This document shows, piece by piece, positions 1 through 7,627 of a DNA stretch of 13,542 bases; position 1 is the first letter of the stretch, and every line of letters starts with the position of its first letter. A program made the position numbers and the translations under genes. The notes under the pieces are model-generated. The model did not search any database. It saw only the letters and a program-made list of their open reading frames with translations, and was not told the origin of the DNA. Source of the stretch: Actinomycetota bacterium (GTDB lineage: Bacteria > Actinomycetota > Acidimicrobiia > Acidimicrobiales > Ilumatobacteraceae); contig WLSJ01000038.1 in NCBI GenBank assembly GCA_009705865.1, forward strand, positions 1-13,542. Reading direction: 5' to 3'.

Positions 1-1
1 A

Positions 2-472
2 ACTTCCATCTCCACCCTCGACGGCCAGCCCAACGCATTGGCAAACGCTGCCGGCAAAGTCACATTGGTTGTCAACGTGGCAAGCAAGTGCGGACTCACC
101 CCGCAATACGAACAGCTCGAAGCGCTTCAGAAGCAGTACACAGCAAAGGGCTTCACAGTCGTTGGCGTTCCATGCAACCAGTTCATGGGTCAAGAGCCCG
201 GAACATCAGAAGAGATCGCAAGTTTCTGCAGCTCCACCTACGGAGTTACTTTCCCATTGACAGAAAAAATCGATGTCAATGGCGATGCACGTCACGCCCT
301 GTACTCAGCACTCACACCAGTTGCAGATGCTGAAGGTGTTGACGGAGACATTCGTTGGAACTTCGAAAAGTTTCTTGTTAACCGTGATGGTGCAGTTGTT
401 GCACGCTTTCACCCAAAGACAGCACCTGATGCGCCCGAAGTAATTTCGGCCATCGAATCTGCTCTGAAGTAA
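2..472 (+). CDS. Glutathione peroxidase, 5' end outside the window
   Basis: Thiol peroxidase of the GPx family, which reduces hydrogen peroxide and organic hydroperoxides. The frame is open from base 2, and the residues before the first possible internal start (TSISTLDGQPNA) match the N-terminal strand of the family, so the gene starts upstream of the window and the TTG at 38 is not its start. The peroxidatic Cys is in NVASKCG (codon 89-91), the tetrad Gln in PCNQF followed by QEPG (Gln codon 179-181), and the tetrad Trp in WNFEKF (codon 356-358). The active residue is Cys, not selenocysteine. A further Cys in FCSSTYG (codon 227-229) sits where thioredoxin-dependent plant-type GPx enzymes have their resolving Cys, so reduction by thioredoxin is more likely than by glutathione; that last point is inference. 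Its TAA directly abuts the stop codon of the convergent gene at 473. Confidence 0.95.
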   Translation, partial: TSISTLDGQPNALANAAGKVTLVVNVASKCGLTPQYEQLEALQKQYTAKGFTVVGVPCNQFMGQEPGTSEEIASFCSSTYGVTFPLTEKIDVNGDARHALYSALTPVADAEGVDGDIRWNFEKFLVNRDGAVVARFHPKTAPDAPEVISAIESALK

Positions 473-1168
473 TTACACCTTTTCAGCAGCAACAAATGTG
501 TCTAGAGCAGGACCGCTCTCGATACTTGTAATCAACGCATAGCGCGGGAAGTCATGATTGTGTACAACAACGTGCCACAGCCGCTGAGTATCGACAAGGA
601 AACGAGAACCCTTACTTAACGGTACGCGCCGTTCTGTTGCAGGGTCTGGTAATCCATCAGGGCCGTTGTCCATCAGCAGCATGTAGCTGTCAGGGCTATC
701 AGTAAGTTCTAACCACGTGCGAACGACCCAGCCTTCATTGTCTGGGTTAAAACGGTTGTTGTCATCACGATGGATATTGCGGATGGCCTGTGCATGATCT
801 TGCGGTTCTAGTTTGATGATGCGCACACGCCCGAAATTTGCACCAATGGAATCAACGTATTTCTTCAGTGTTGGCGCAGATGGCGCATTAGAAGTCCACA
901 ATGCATCTTTGTCAGTTTTGCCCTTGTCCCAAAAACCGCGGCAGTCAAGTTCACCATCAGCCGATGCAAGCGGTGCAAAGTTTGTATCGCCACCACTTTT
1001 CCAATCCATGTACTCGAGCGATTCCCACTCAGATGCAGGAACATCAAACGGAGCATTTCGAAGCGCGACAAAACCTGTTTCCGATAAACAGTCGAGTCGA
1101 ACATGTGGAGTGTGCAATGGAATTGCAACAGACCAGTGTTCTTGTGTTGGCCAGAATGCGGGACTCAT
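473..1168 (-). CDS. Putative Fe(II)/2-oxoglutarate-dependent dioxygenase (Asp/Asn hydroxylase-like)
   Basis: A 231-residue protein with no signal peptide or membrane segment. It carries what looks like the metal-binding facial triad of cupin-fold dioxygenases: His133-Arg-Asp135 (NIHRDD), then a distal His199 (RLWHVVVHNHD), with Arg209 (FPRYALI) about ten residues later, where a 2-oxoglutarate carboxylate anchor is often found. The spacing resembles aspartyl/asparaginyl beta-hydroxylase-type domains. The first 110 residues carry a WxxxGGD segment and no family I recognise. The substrate is unknown; it could be a small molecule or a protein side chain. ATG at 1168 is chosen because an actinobacterial -10 hexamer (TACACT, minus strand) ends exactly 6 bases before it, fitting a leaderless mRNA. 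The gene follows the LysM gene by 45 bases on the same strand. Its stop touches the GPx stop with no base between. Confidence 0.72.
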   Translation of the reverse strand: MSPAFWPTQEHWSVAIPLHTPHVRLDCLSETGFVALRNAPFDVPASEWESLEYMDWKSGGDTNFAPLASADGELDCRGFWDKGKTDKDALWTSNAPSAPTLKKYVDSIGANFGRVRIIKLEPQDHAQAIRNIHRDDNNRFNPDNEGWVVRTWLELTDSPDSYMLLMDNGPDGLPDPATERRVPLSKGSRFLVDTQRLWHVVVHNHDFPRYALITSIESGPALDTFVAAEKV

Positions 1169-1174
1169 GTTCTT

Positions 1175-1180
1175 AGTGTA
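1175..1180 (-). promoter_or_regulatory. Candidate -10 box (TACACT) for a leaderless dioxygenase transcript
   Basis: On the minus strand TACACT is followed by six bases (AAGAAC) and then the ATG at 1168. This fits the TANNNT pattern of actinobacterial leaderless promoters. There is no Shine-Dalgarno-like stretch in front of the ATG. No convincing -35 box is visible; TTCCAT lies 18 bases upstream but is a weak match. Confidence 0.5.
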
Positions 1181-1213
1181 CGGACTGATGCATGGCGAAT
1201 GGAAGCACCAATG

Positions 1214-1585
1214 TCACGGCTGCATGGTGGTAGTTGCACCTATTGGTACAAAACCAGTAGCAGGTGGCAGTAACAACACTGTTCCTACGTCAAGACGATC
1301 AGGGTTCTTGATTTTGTTGAGCGCAACAAGTGCTGGCGCACTGACTTTCATTTTTGCCGCAATACCAAAAAGAGATTCCCCAGGAAGCACGGTGTACTTC
1401 AATGGCGCCGCAGTATTGGCAGGTGAAATTGTGGTGCTAGTAGTTGTACCGCCGACCACGGTGGTGACAGAAGATGACGAACTGCTATCTGTGACGAGAT
1501 AGGAAAGGAATGCAAGCAAGCCGAATACACACGTGCTCCACAACAAATACATATGGAGACGAGTGCGAAGGAACATTCGTCCCAT
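1214..1585 (-). CDS. Small membrane-anchored LysM-domain protein
   Basis: A 123-residue protein with three visible parts. A positively charged N-terminus (RTR at 7-9) precedes one hydrophobic segment (about residues 12-31), which suggests an N-in anchor. A low-complexity Ser/Thr linker follows (about 33-60). A single LysM domain spans about 63-107, beginning KYTVLPGESLFGIAAKM and ending in LLLPP. LysM domains bind N-acetylglucosamine-containing glycans such as peptidoglycan, so the protein probably sits outside the membrane contacting the wall. No catalytic domain is present, so it may be structural or an adaptor. The start could be ATG 1585 or ATG 1576 (Met4); neither has a clear ribosome-binding site. 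It is divergent from the hydrolase gene at 1665 and precedes the dioxygenase gene by 45 bases. Confidence 0.8.
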   Translation of the reverse strand: MGRMFLRTRLHMYLLWSTCVFGLLAFLSYLVTDSSSSSSVTTVVGGTTTSTTISPANTAAPLKYTVLPGESLFGIAAKMKVSAPALVALNKIKNPDRLDVGTVLLLPPATGFVPIGATTTMQP

Positions 1586-1649
1586 GTTATGTCCGTCACA
1601 CCTATAAGTGCAGTACGCCTTCCATACGAGGAAATATGCGTCTCTGTTC

Positions 1650-1655
1650 TAATCT
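1650..1655 (+). promoter_or_regulatory. Candidate -10 box (TAATCT) upstream of the first alpha/beta hydrolase
   Basis: TAATCT fits TANNNT and lies 9 bases before the ATG at 1665. There is no Shine-Dalgarno-like sequence in between (GTATCTCTC), so a leaderless or nearly leaderless message is plausible. The 79-base gap 1586-1664 must also hold the LysM promoter on the other strand, where TTATAG (minus strand, about 1602-1607) is a weak candidate. Confidence 0.4.
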
Positions 1656-1664
1656 GTATCTCTC

Positions 1665-2573
1665 ATGAACCCCGAGACTCGCACCTTCCCCGGCGCTCGA
1701 CGCCCGGACCGTTCGTATCGCCATAACGCGGACGGAATCAGTATTGCGGTCTACGAATGGGGCGCCGAATCAAACCCACCACTCTTTTTGGTGCATGGTG
1801 GGTCTGACTTTGCTGGCACCTTCGATGTTTTCGCACCTCTCATCGCCGCAGCTGGTTACCGCGTGGTCGCTTGGGATCATCGTGGCCACGGCGACAGTCA
1901 ACATGCTGCTTTGTACGGATGGGACGCAGACATTCGTGATGCACTGTCGGTGATGTCCTCAATCACTAATAAGGCTGCCCCGGTGATTGCGCACTCAAAG
2001 GGCGGGGCGCTCATGATGCAACTCGCCGACTCTTGCCCGTATCGCATTTCGGCAATGGTCAACATTGATGGCATGCCAAGTAAGCGTCGTATGCCAGACG
2101 TGCCTGACCATGATCAGTCACGACTACTTGCAGATTCAATTGGCTCGTGGCTTGATTTCCGACATGAAGCTGCAGCGTCAGAACGTAAGCCGGGCACATT
2201 GGTTGAGCTTGCGCAACGCAGAGGAAAAATGAATCCTCGTCTCTCTATTGAATGGCTTGAATATTTAGTCACCGTCGGTGCACAACAAGATGCAGATGGG
2301 TGGCGTTGGAAACTTGACCCAACAATGCGCTTTGGTGGTTTTGGTCCGTGGCGCCCGGAGTGGGCTTCATTACGAATGGCTGCACTCACAATGCCGTTCC
2401 TCGGTTTGCTTGGCACCATTGATGAACCAATGGGTTGGGGTGCACGTCCGCGCGATATCTTGCCGTGGATTCCTGCAAGCGGACGATTAGAAGTTCTTGA
2501 AGACATTGGTCACTTCATTCATATTGAAGAACCAGAACGCGTCAGCAAAATGATTTTGGAATTCTTGTCATGA
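1665..2573 (+). CDS. Alpha/beta-hydrolase fold enzyme
   Basis: A 302-residue cytosolic hydrolase; no signal peptide is seen. The oxyanion-hole motif is HGGSD (44-48). The strand WDHRGHGDS (70-78) is typical of the fold. The nucleophile elbow is A-H-Ser111-K-G-G, with Ala in place of the usual first Gly. The predicted acid is Asp253 (LLGTIDEP) and the catalytic base is His283 (DIGHFIHIEEPERV), so the triad looks intact. Between elbow and acid is a cap of roughly 100 residues containing several Trp, which would set substrate choice. The family covers esterases, lactonases, epoxide hydrolases and haloperoxidases; the sequence does not let me pick one. The downstream gene starts inside its stop codon (ATGA overlap), so the two are almost certainly translationally coupled. 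Confidence 0.88.
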   Translation: MNPETRTFPGARRPDRSYRHNADGISIAVYEWGAESNPPLFLVHGGSDFAGTFDVFAPLIAAAGYRVVAWDHRGHGDSQHAALYGWDADIRDALSVMSSITNKAAPVIAHSKGGALMMQLADSCPYRISAMVNIDGMPSKRRMPDVPDHDQSRLLADSIGSWLDFRHEAAASERKPGTLVELAQRRGKMNPRLSIEWLEYLVTVGAQQDADGWRWKLDPTMRFGGFGPWRPEWASLRMAALTMPFLGLLGTIDEPMGWGARPRDILPWIPASGRLEVLEDIGHFIHIEEPERVSKMILEFLS

Positions 2574-3223
2574 ACGCAGTGATGTTGCAACACAATAAAG
2601 TCACTTTGGCATTGCACGAAGTTCGACCCGGAACTGGTCGGCCTTTGTTGTTCTTGCACGGCCTCGGTGAAAGTGCCGCAATGATTTCAACACTTTCTGT
2701 TGATTGGGCTGGCCCCGTGTGGGCTCTTGATTTCACAGGTCACGGCGATTCATCTGTTCCAGCAGGTGGCGGTTATTCATCTGAAATCCTTATGGCAGAC
2801 GTTGATATTGCACTTCGTCATATTGGTGAAGCAACCATCGTTGGCCGAGGACTCGGTGCGTACATCGCATTTCTTATCGCCGGCGCGCGACCAACTTTGG
2901 TCCGTGGAGCAGTATTGCTTGATGGCCCAGGTCTTGCGGGTGGAGCAATTCATGCAACTTCGAATACTGAAATCACTTCAGGTGGCGATCGCACCGGAAC
3001 AACTCCAGACCCATGGGCACTGATTGAGTTGTCACGCGATGCACGTCCACCCACTTACACCACAACTTTTGCGAAACTCGCAGTAAGCGGTTCAGGAATC
3101 GCAGACCCCATTGCTGTCACATGCAAAGTGTCGCCACCATGGGTGGAAGCAATTCGCGCAGAACCCGGCGTGATGATCGACATCACTCTGCAAGACGCTT
3201 TAGATATTTACGCTGCTGTTTAG
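2570..3223 (+). CDS. Degenerate alpha/beta-hydrolase homologue, probable pseudoenzyme
   Basis: A 217-residue protein with the front half of an alpha/beta hydrolase: oxyanion motif FLHGLGES (28-35), strand LDFTGHGDSS (53-62) and a nucleophile-elbow segment at 91-100. The elbow reads G-R-Gly94-L-G, so the Ser nucleophile is replaced by Gly (codon GGA). The C-terminal part is short, and after the last predicted strand (VMIDITLQ) there is no His that could act as the base. Fold and position suggest a paralogue of the upstream enzyme. The frame is intact with no internal stop, which argues against a simple decaying pseudogene. It may act as a binding protein or a partner of the upstream enzyme; this is inference. 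Its start overlaps the upstream stop by four bases, and its TAG overlaps the convergent prenyl synthase stop. Confidence 0.75.
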   Translation: MNAVMLQHNKVTLALHEVRPGTGRPLLFLHGLGESAAMISTLSVDWAGPVWALDFTGHGDSSVPAGGGYSSEILMADVDIALRHIGEATIVGRGLGAYIAFLIAGARPTLVRGAVLLDGPGLAGGAIHATSNTEITSGGDRTGTTPDPWALIELSRDARPPTYTTTFAKLAVSGSGIADPIAVTCKVSPPWVEAIRAEPGVMIDITLQDALDIYAAV

Positions 3224-4266
3224 ATAGTGCGCTGGGTGACAGCGTCGGCAAGTTCAAGAAGCGCTTCGAATGCAGCACCCTGAATCAACCGCTTATCCAA
3301 GGATGCAACAGCTTCGCCACGCAATGAAACGATAAGTGATTCCATTTCAGCAACGGCACCTGTTGCCGAAACAGCTTCTTGTATCGCTGCAACATCGTCA
3401 GAAGACATTCCAGGTGTTCCGATGGTGTCAAGAATTTTCAATTGTGAGGCTGATGCAAGTGCGTATGCACGAGCCAACATTGGCGTTGGTTTTCCTTCTA
3501 GAAAATCTCCGCCTACGGGTTTGCCTGTAACGGAAGAATCCCCGAAAGCACCCAGCATGTCATCGCGCATTTGGAACGCGTCGCCAAGCGGCAAACCATA
3601 TGCGGACAGCATTGGCAACAGATTGGTTCCAATGTCTTCGTTTGCCGCAACTGCACCAAGGTGCAACGGACGTTCAATGGTGTACTTGGCGCTCTTGTAA
3701 CGGCAAATACGTTCAGCAATTTCAATACGTCGTTCGCGACGTGCCGAACCCAGGGTGTCGAGGTATTGACCGATATTCATTTCCATACGGAGGTCATGCC
3801 ATATAGAACGGGCAGAAGGAGAAACATTGTCCATCAACTTGTCAGACATGACATATGTAATGTCGCCAATCAGAATTGCTGCGCCTTCGCCGAATCGACG
3901 TGATTCCCCCGCCATCTGTTCTGCACTATGCATGTCTGACATACGCCGATGCGTAGTGGTATTGCCACGACGAGTCTCTGCGTCGTCAATGACATCATCG
4001 TGAAAGAGTGCGAACACATGCAGCAGTTCGATAGCTGCACCAATACGGAACTGTTGGCCATCTGCAGAGTCACCACCAGCTGCTACCCAACCCCAATGAG
4101 CAAACTGAGGCCGTAGACGTTTCCCGCCACCAAGAACTAATGATTCAATCTCGTCGAAAACTGTTTCAAGATCTTCATCTATCCGAGTCCATTGGTGCCG
4201 CTCATCGTCGACAGCATTAGCGAGAATTGCATCAACCTGAGCAACTACATCGCTTGAATCAATCAT
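3220..4266 (-). CDS. Polyprenyl (geranylgeranyl-type) diphosphate synthase
   Basis: Class I trans-prenyltransferase of 348 residues that condenses IPP with allylic diphosphates to supply isoprenoid chains for quinones, carotenoids or other terpenoids. The IPP-binding motif is GGGKRLRP (46-53). The first Asp-rich motif is DDVIDD (90-95) followed by RRG, and the second is FQMRDDMLGAFGD (231-243). The final Gly in DDxxG, and the SVTGKPVGGD that follows, are usual for actinobacterial IdsA-like enzymes and are not a defect. Phe85, five residues before the first motif, is the position that limits product to about C20 in archaeal GGPP synthases, so GGPP is the most likely product (inference). It is the last gene of the operon and starts within the xseB stop (ATGA overlap). 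The GA-rich codons for the acidic tail of XseB probably serve as its ribosome-binding site. Confidence 0.92.
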   Translation of the reverse strand: MIDSSDVVAQVDAILANAVDDERHQWTRIDEDLETVFDEIESLVLGGGKRLRPQFAHWGWVAAGGDSADGQQFRIGAAIELLHVFALFHDDVIDDAETRRGNTTTHRRMSDMHSAEQMAGESRRFGEGAAILIGDITYVMSDKLMDNVSPSARSIWHDLRMEMNIGQYLDTLGSARRERRIEIAERICRYKSAKYTIERPLHLGAVAANEDIGTNLLPMLSAYGLPLGDAFQMRDDMLGAFGDSSVTGKPVGGDFLEGKPTPMLARAYALASASQLKILDTIGTPGMSSDDVAAIQEAVSATGAVAEMESLIVSLRGEAVASLDKRLIQGAAFEALLELADAVTQRTI

Positions 4267-4517
4267 TCGTCTTCATCTTCGTCATCGAAATCAGACTCTT
4301 CAAATTCAATATCTGCAACAAGGGTGTCAACTGTCAGTTGCGCTGCAGTTATTCGTTCGTTACACCATGTAATGAGGAACGAAGCACGCTCTACTTTGGT
4401 AGCCAACACATCAACATCAATTGAATTGGAATCAAGCTGAGACAAAATTGATTCAATCTCAGTCATCGCTTCTGCATAACCGGCTGGTGCTGCTTGTGTG
4501 GTTTTCTTAGCGGCCAT
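4263..4517 (-). CDS. xseB: Exodeoxyribonuclease VII small subunit
   Basis: An 84-residue small subunit of exonuclease VII, which with XseA degrades single-stranded DNA into short oligonucleotides during repair. The family core is a helical hairpin: GYAEAMTEIESILSQL (13-28), a short turn SNSIDVDVLATKVERA (30-45), then a second helix ending around residue 66. The last residues (about 71-84) are almost all Asp and Glu. The start is supported by a good ribosome-binding site (AGAAGGAG) seven bases upstream and by the TAATG junction with xseA, sharing one base. Its TGA overlaps the start of the prenyl synthase gene by four bases. Confidence 0.93.
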   Translation of the reverse strand: MAAKKTTQAAPAGYAEAMTEIESILSQLDSNSIDVDVLATKVERASFLITWCNERITAAQLTVDTLVADIEFEESDFDDEDEDE

Positions 4518-5701
4518 TAGGCAACTCCTTCTACTGTGCTGGTAATGCTGCCGTCGGCAAGCGCTGTGACAACTGTGTCACCCTTTTTGATATCTGATAT
4601 TGAACGAACCACATTGCCTGCTGAATCACGCGTGATGCTCCACCCGCGAGCCATTGTGGTGACAGGGTCTAGCAAACGAACTGAAGCAGCATGCATCATG
4701 AGTTTCTGTGATTGACGTTCAAGAGCCGTACGAGGGCGGGTACGCAAACGCTCAACCGAAACTGCGATTCGAGAGCGAGCACGCTCGACTGCGGTTTGCG
4801 TCAGAGACCGTAATGAACCGGCGCTGTATGAGAGTTCTGACAAGAAGCTCTCAACTATGGCTATCACTGACTGAGCACATGCAGTTGGTGTTTTGTTTGC
4901 CGTATGGGCAACTATGTCAGCGATGCTTGTATCAATTTCATGACCAATACCTGTGAATACCGGATGTGAACATTTAGAAATAGCCATGGCAATCTGTTCA
5001 TCATCAAATGCGGCAAGATCACCTTTCGAGCCACCACCACGCATCAACATGACCAGATCAATGTCGTCGCGACGTGACAGTGAATTAAGTGCAGCCACTA
5101 TTTGTGACACTGCCGCATCACCTTGTACGCGAACATCACAGAACGTGATGGCGAAACCAATTCCGGACTCTGTGAGGTGCTGTTGCGCATCAGCCCAGCC
5201 AGCGGCTTGGCTAGATGAGATGATGCCAAGACGAAGTGGAACTAAGGGAACCGGAATTCTCTTGTTGATTTTGTCAACACCTTTTTCCATCAATTGACGA
5301 AGAAGTTCTTCACGTTTTGCAGCAACATCGCCAGCAGAGAATTGCGTGTCGACATCAGTAGCAATGAGGTTTAGTTTTCCGAATGGTCCGTAGTACTCCA
5401 CACGACCAAATAGACGAACTTTCAAGCCGTCCTTTAGTTCGATGCCTTGTTGACGCAGTTTGGCTTGCACGTTGCGCAGTGGCCCAGCAAATAAGTTGAT
5501 ATTCAGTTGCGCTTTAACGCCATCAATATTTTCAATCAATGTGAAATAGGCATGAGGGTTCGGTTTACGCAAACCCTGAATTTCACCTTCTACCCATACG
5601 CCTTCATCAAAAGATGCTTTGAGAACATGGTTCAGGACTTCAGTGAATTGCCCAACACTGAACGACGGAACTCCGTTGATGAATTCGACTTCAGCTGCCA
5701 T
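4517..5701 (-). CDS. xseA: Exodeoxyribonuclease VII large subunit
   Basis: A 394-residue catalytic large subunit of exonuclease VII. An N-terminal OB-fold (about 10-115) includes VWVEGEIQGLRKPNPHAYFT. The central nuclease domain begins VPLRLGIISSSQAAGWAD, continues through DVRVQGDAA, RGGGSKGDLAAFDDE, GIGHEIDTSIAD and TPTACAQ, all recognisable family landmarks. A long helical region rich in Arg follows (about 285-340). The C-terminal strand segment RGWSITRD...GDTVVTALADGSI is the family's usual end. The length is normal to slightly short. It starts five bases after the ABC transporter stop with only a weak purine stretch as ribosome-binding site, so it is probably expressed from the same transcript. 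Its TAA shares one base with the xseB ATG. Confidence 0.95.
   Translation of the reverse strand: MAAEVEFINGVPSFSVGQFTEVLNHVLKASFDEGVWVEGEIQGLRKPNPHAYFTLIENIDGVKAQLNINLFAGPLRNVQAKLRQQGIELKDGLKVRLFGRVEYYGPFGKLNLIATDVDTQFSAGDVAAKREELLRQLMEKGVDKINKRIPVPLVPLRLGIISSSQAAGWADAQQHLTESGIGFAITFCDVRVQGDAAVSQIVAALNSLSRRDDIDLVMLMRGGGSKGDLAAFDDEQIAMAISKCSHPVFTGIGHEIDTSIADIVAHTANKTPTACAQSVIAIVESFLSELSYSAGSLRSLTQTAVERARSRIAVSVERLRTRPRTALERQSQKLMMHAASVRLLDPVTTMARGWSITRDSAGNVVRSISDIKKGDTVVTALADGSITSTVEGVA
4525..4532 (-). promoter_or_regulatory. Ribosome-binding site of xseB inside the end of xseA
   Basis: AGAAGGAG on the minus strand, seven bases before the xseB ATG. It is the clearest Shine-Dalgarno match in the window and contrasts with the operon-leading and single genes, which mostly lack one. 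It supports re-initiation at the TAATG junction. Confidence 0.75.
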
Positions 5702-5706
5702 TGTCT

Positions 5707-7581
5707 CTACTCTACGGAAGGCGCAGACAGTCCGAAGGAACCACCGGCACGAACTTGTGATGCATACATGGCATCTAGCGCCATCAGTTCGTCATGAGTT
5801 CCTTGTTCCATAATGAGACCATCATCAAGAACCACAATGCGGTCTGCATCGCGAATGGTGGACAAGCGATGGGCAATGACAATTGCTGTGCGACCGTGAA
5901 GTGCTGATTCCAAGGCTTCTTGCACCAACGCTTCATTCTCGTTATCAAGATGACTTGTTGCTTCATCAAGAATCATGATGGCAGGATTCTTCAACAACAT
6001 TCGGGCAATGGCCACGCGTTGCTTTTCTCCACCTGACAAGCGATACCCGCGCTCGCCCACCAATGTGGAATACCCGTCAGGCAACGCATCGATGGTGTCG
6101 TGAATTCGAGCAGCCACACAGGCAGATTCAATCTCAGCCTGCGTGGCATCTGGCTTTGCATACCGAAGGTTGTCGCCAATTGATTCATGAAAGAGATGTG
6201 GGTCTTGAGTAACAACACCAATGGCATCGTGCAATGAATCACCAGTGAGGTCGCGCACGTCAACGCCATCAACGCGTACGGCACCACTTGTGACGTCGTA
6301 TAGACGTGGAACAAGAGTTGCAAGCGTGGACTTGCCAGAACCGCTGGAACCAACGATGGCAACGGTTTCGCCGCTTGCAATCTTTAAGGAAACACCTTTC
6401 AGCACATCTACGTCAGGATCGCTACTAATTGTTCCTGGCGCTTCAAGCGATGCAACGGACGATGCAGATGCTGGCGGATAACGAAACACAACATTGTCGA
6501 ATTCAACTTCACCGCGCGGGTCTACAAGATCAACTGCGCCAGGGCGATCAAAAATTGCAACAGGTGCATCAAGCACTTCAAACACCCGATCAAAAGAAAC
6601 GAACGCTGTGATCACTTCAATACGCGCATTAGTTAGCCCAGTGAGAGGCTGATAGATGCGCTGTACAAACGCGGCCATTGCAACGAGCGTTCCGGCAGAT
6701 ATTCCGCCAGACACCACAAGGTGTGCACCGATGCCATAAATAGCTGCTGCGCCCATGGCGCCAACTAAACCAAGTGCAACAAAAAACACCCGACTGTACA
6801 ACGCGGCTTTGATACCTGTGTCACGCACTCCGGCAGCGCGGCCAGAGAACATTGCCACTTCACGCTCACGACGACCAAAGAGTTTCACGACCATCGCGCC
6901 AGCCACATTGAAACGCTCGTTCATTTGCGTATTCATTTCGGCATTGATATCCATCTGCTGACGTGCAATGGAACCCAACTTTTGCCCAACTCGTTTTGCC
7001 GGCACAATAAACAGTGGCAAGACGATGAGCGATAACAGCGTTAAGCGCCATTCAAGCGCAATCATTGCGGCCAAGGTTGTTGCCAACACAACGATGTTAG
7101 AAACAACGCTTCCCAAAGTGTTAGTCACCGCGTTTTGCGCACCGACCACATCATTGTTTAAACGACTTGTGAGAGCACCTGTTTGCGTGCGAGTAAAGAA
7201 CGCAATAGGCATCTGCTCCACTTTGTCGAACAGTGCAACACGCAAGTCATAAATAAGACCCTCACCAATACGAGAACTTAACCACCGCTGAACAATGGCA
7301 AGTCCGGCATCAGCGATAGCTGCAAATACAAGAATGATTGCAAGGGTCGTAATGAGGCCCCTGTTGGCCTGCGGGATCGCGCGGTCAAGAATTGCCCGAA
7401 ATAGCAACGGCGGAGCAAGAGCCAATAATGCTGACACGCATATAGCGGTGAGGAACACAATGATGTCGGTGCGGTACGGGGATGAAAAAATCCAGACTCG
7501 GCGCAATGACGCCCTCTGAACCTTTGCGCCCTTCACTGCAGCACCATCTCCTGGCAACATCATGTGAGGACCCATACGCAC
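5707..7581 (-). CDS. ABC exporter, fused membrane and ATPase domains
   Basis: A half-transporter of about 624 residues, likely working as a homodimer, since only one such gene is present. The six-helix exporter domain fills roughly the first 330 residues, starting near SPYRTDIIVFLTAICVSALL. The ATPase domain carries Walker A GSSGSGKST (about 411-419), Q-loop VVTQDPHLF, signature LSGGEKQR (about 514), Walker B AIMILDEATSHLD (about 534-546) and H-loop IVIAHRLSTI. The substrate (lipid, peptide or drug) cannot be told. A longer frame reaches 7800 but would run far into the divergent lipoprotein gene, so it is rejected. I chose the GTG at 7581 because a TAGCCT hexamer on the minus strand ends seven bases before it; ATG 7575, ATG 7563 and ATG 7620 are alternatives. 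First gene of the operon with xseA, xseB and the prenyl synthase. Confidence 0.9.
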   Translation of the reverse strand: MRMGPHMMLPGDGAAVKGAKVQRASLRRVWIFSSPYRTDIIVFLTAICVSALLALAPPLLFRAILDRAIPQANRGLITTLAIILVFAAIADAGLAIVQRWLSSRIGEGLIYDLRVALFDKVEQMPIAFFTRTQTGALTSRLNNDVVGAQNAVTNTLGSVVSNIVVLATTLAAMIALEWRLTLLSLIVLPLFIVPAKRVGQKLGSIARQQMDINAEMNTQMNERFNVAGAMVVKLFGRREREVAMFSGRAAGVRDTGIKAALYSRVFFVALGLVGAMGAAAIYGIGAHLVVSGGISAGTLVAMAAFVQRIYQPLTGLTNARIEVITAFVSFDRVFEVLDAPVAIFDRPGAVDLVDPRGEVEFDNVVFRYPPASASSVASLEAPGTISSDPDVDVLKGVSLKIASGETVAIVGSSGSGKSTLATLVPRLYDVTSGAVRVDGVDVRDLTGDSLHDAIGVVTQDPHLFHESIGDNLRYAKPDATQAEIESACVAARIHDTIDALPDGYSTLVGERGYRLSGGEKQRVAIARMLLKNPAIMILDEATSHLDNENEALVQEALESALHGRTAIVIAHRLSTIRDADRIVVLDDGLIMEQGTHDELMALDAMYASQVRAGGSFGLSAPSVE

Positions 7582-7624
7582 CCCATTGAGGCTACGGGCG
7601 TTCTTGCGCCTAGTGTTCATACCT
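7582..7624. promoter_or_regulatory. Compact divergent promoter region
   Basis: Two TANNNT hexamers point away from each other in this short gap. TAGCCT on the minus strand (plus coordinates 7589-7594) ends 7 bases before the ABC transporter GTG. TAGTGT on the plus strand (7611-7616) ends 8 bases before GTG 7625 and 11 before ATG 7628 of the lipoprotein gene. The -35 regions would overlap each other's promoter, so the two genes may be co-ordinated or compete for polymerase. No convincing -35 boxes are seen. Confidence 0.4.
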
Positions 7625-7627
7625 GTG

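Noticed and set aside
813..1502. 229-residue plus-strand open frame
   Set aside because: It lies antisense to both the dioxygenase and LysM genes, has no recognisable domain, and crosses their intergenic gap; it is a shadow.
7586..7627. TTG at 7586 as start of the lipoprotein peptidase
   Set aside because: It would place 14 extra residues including a second hydrophobic patch before a normal lipoprotein signal and would overlap the inferred promoters.
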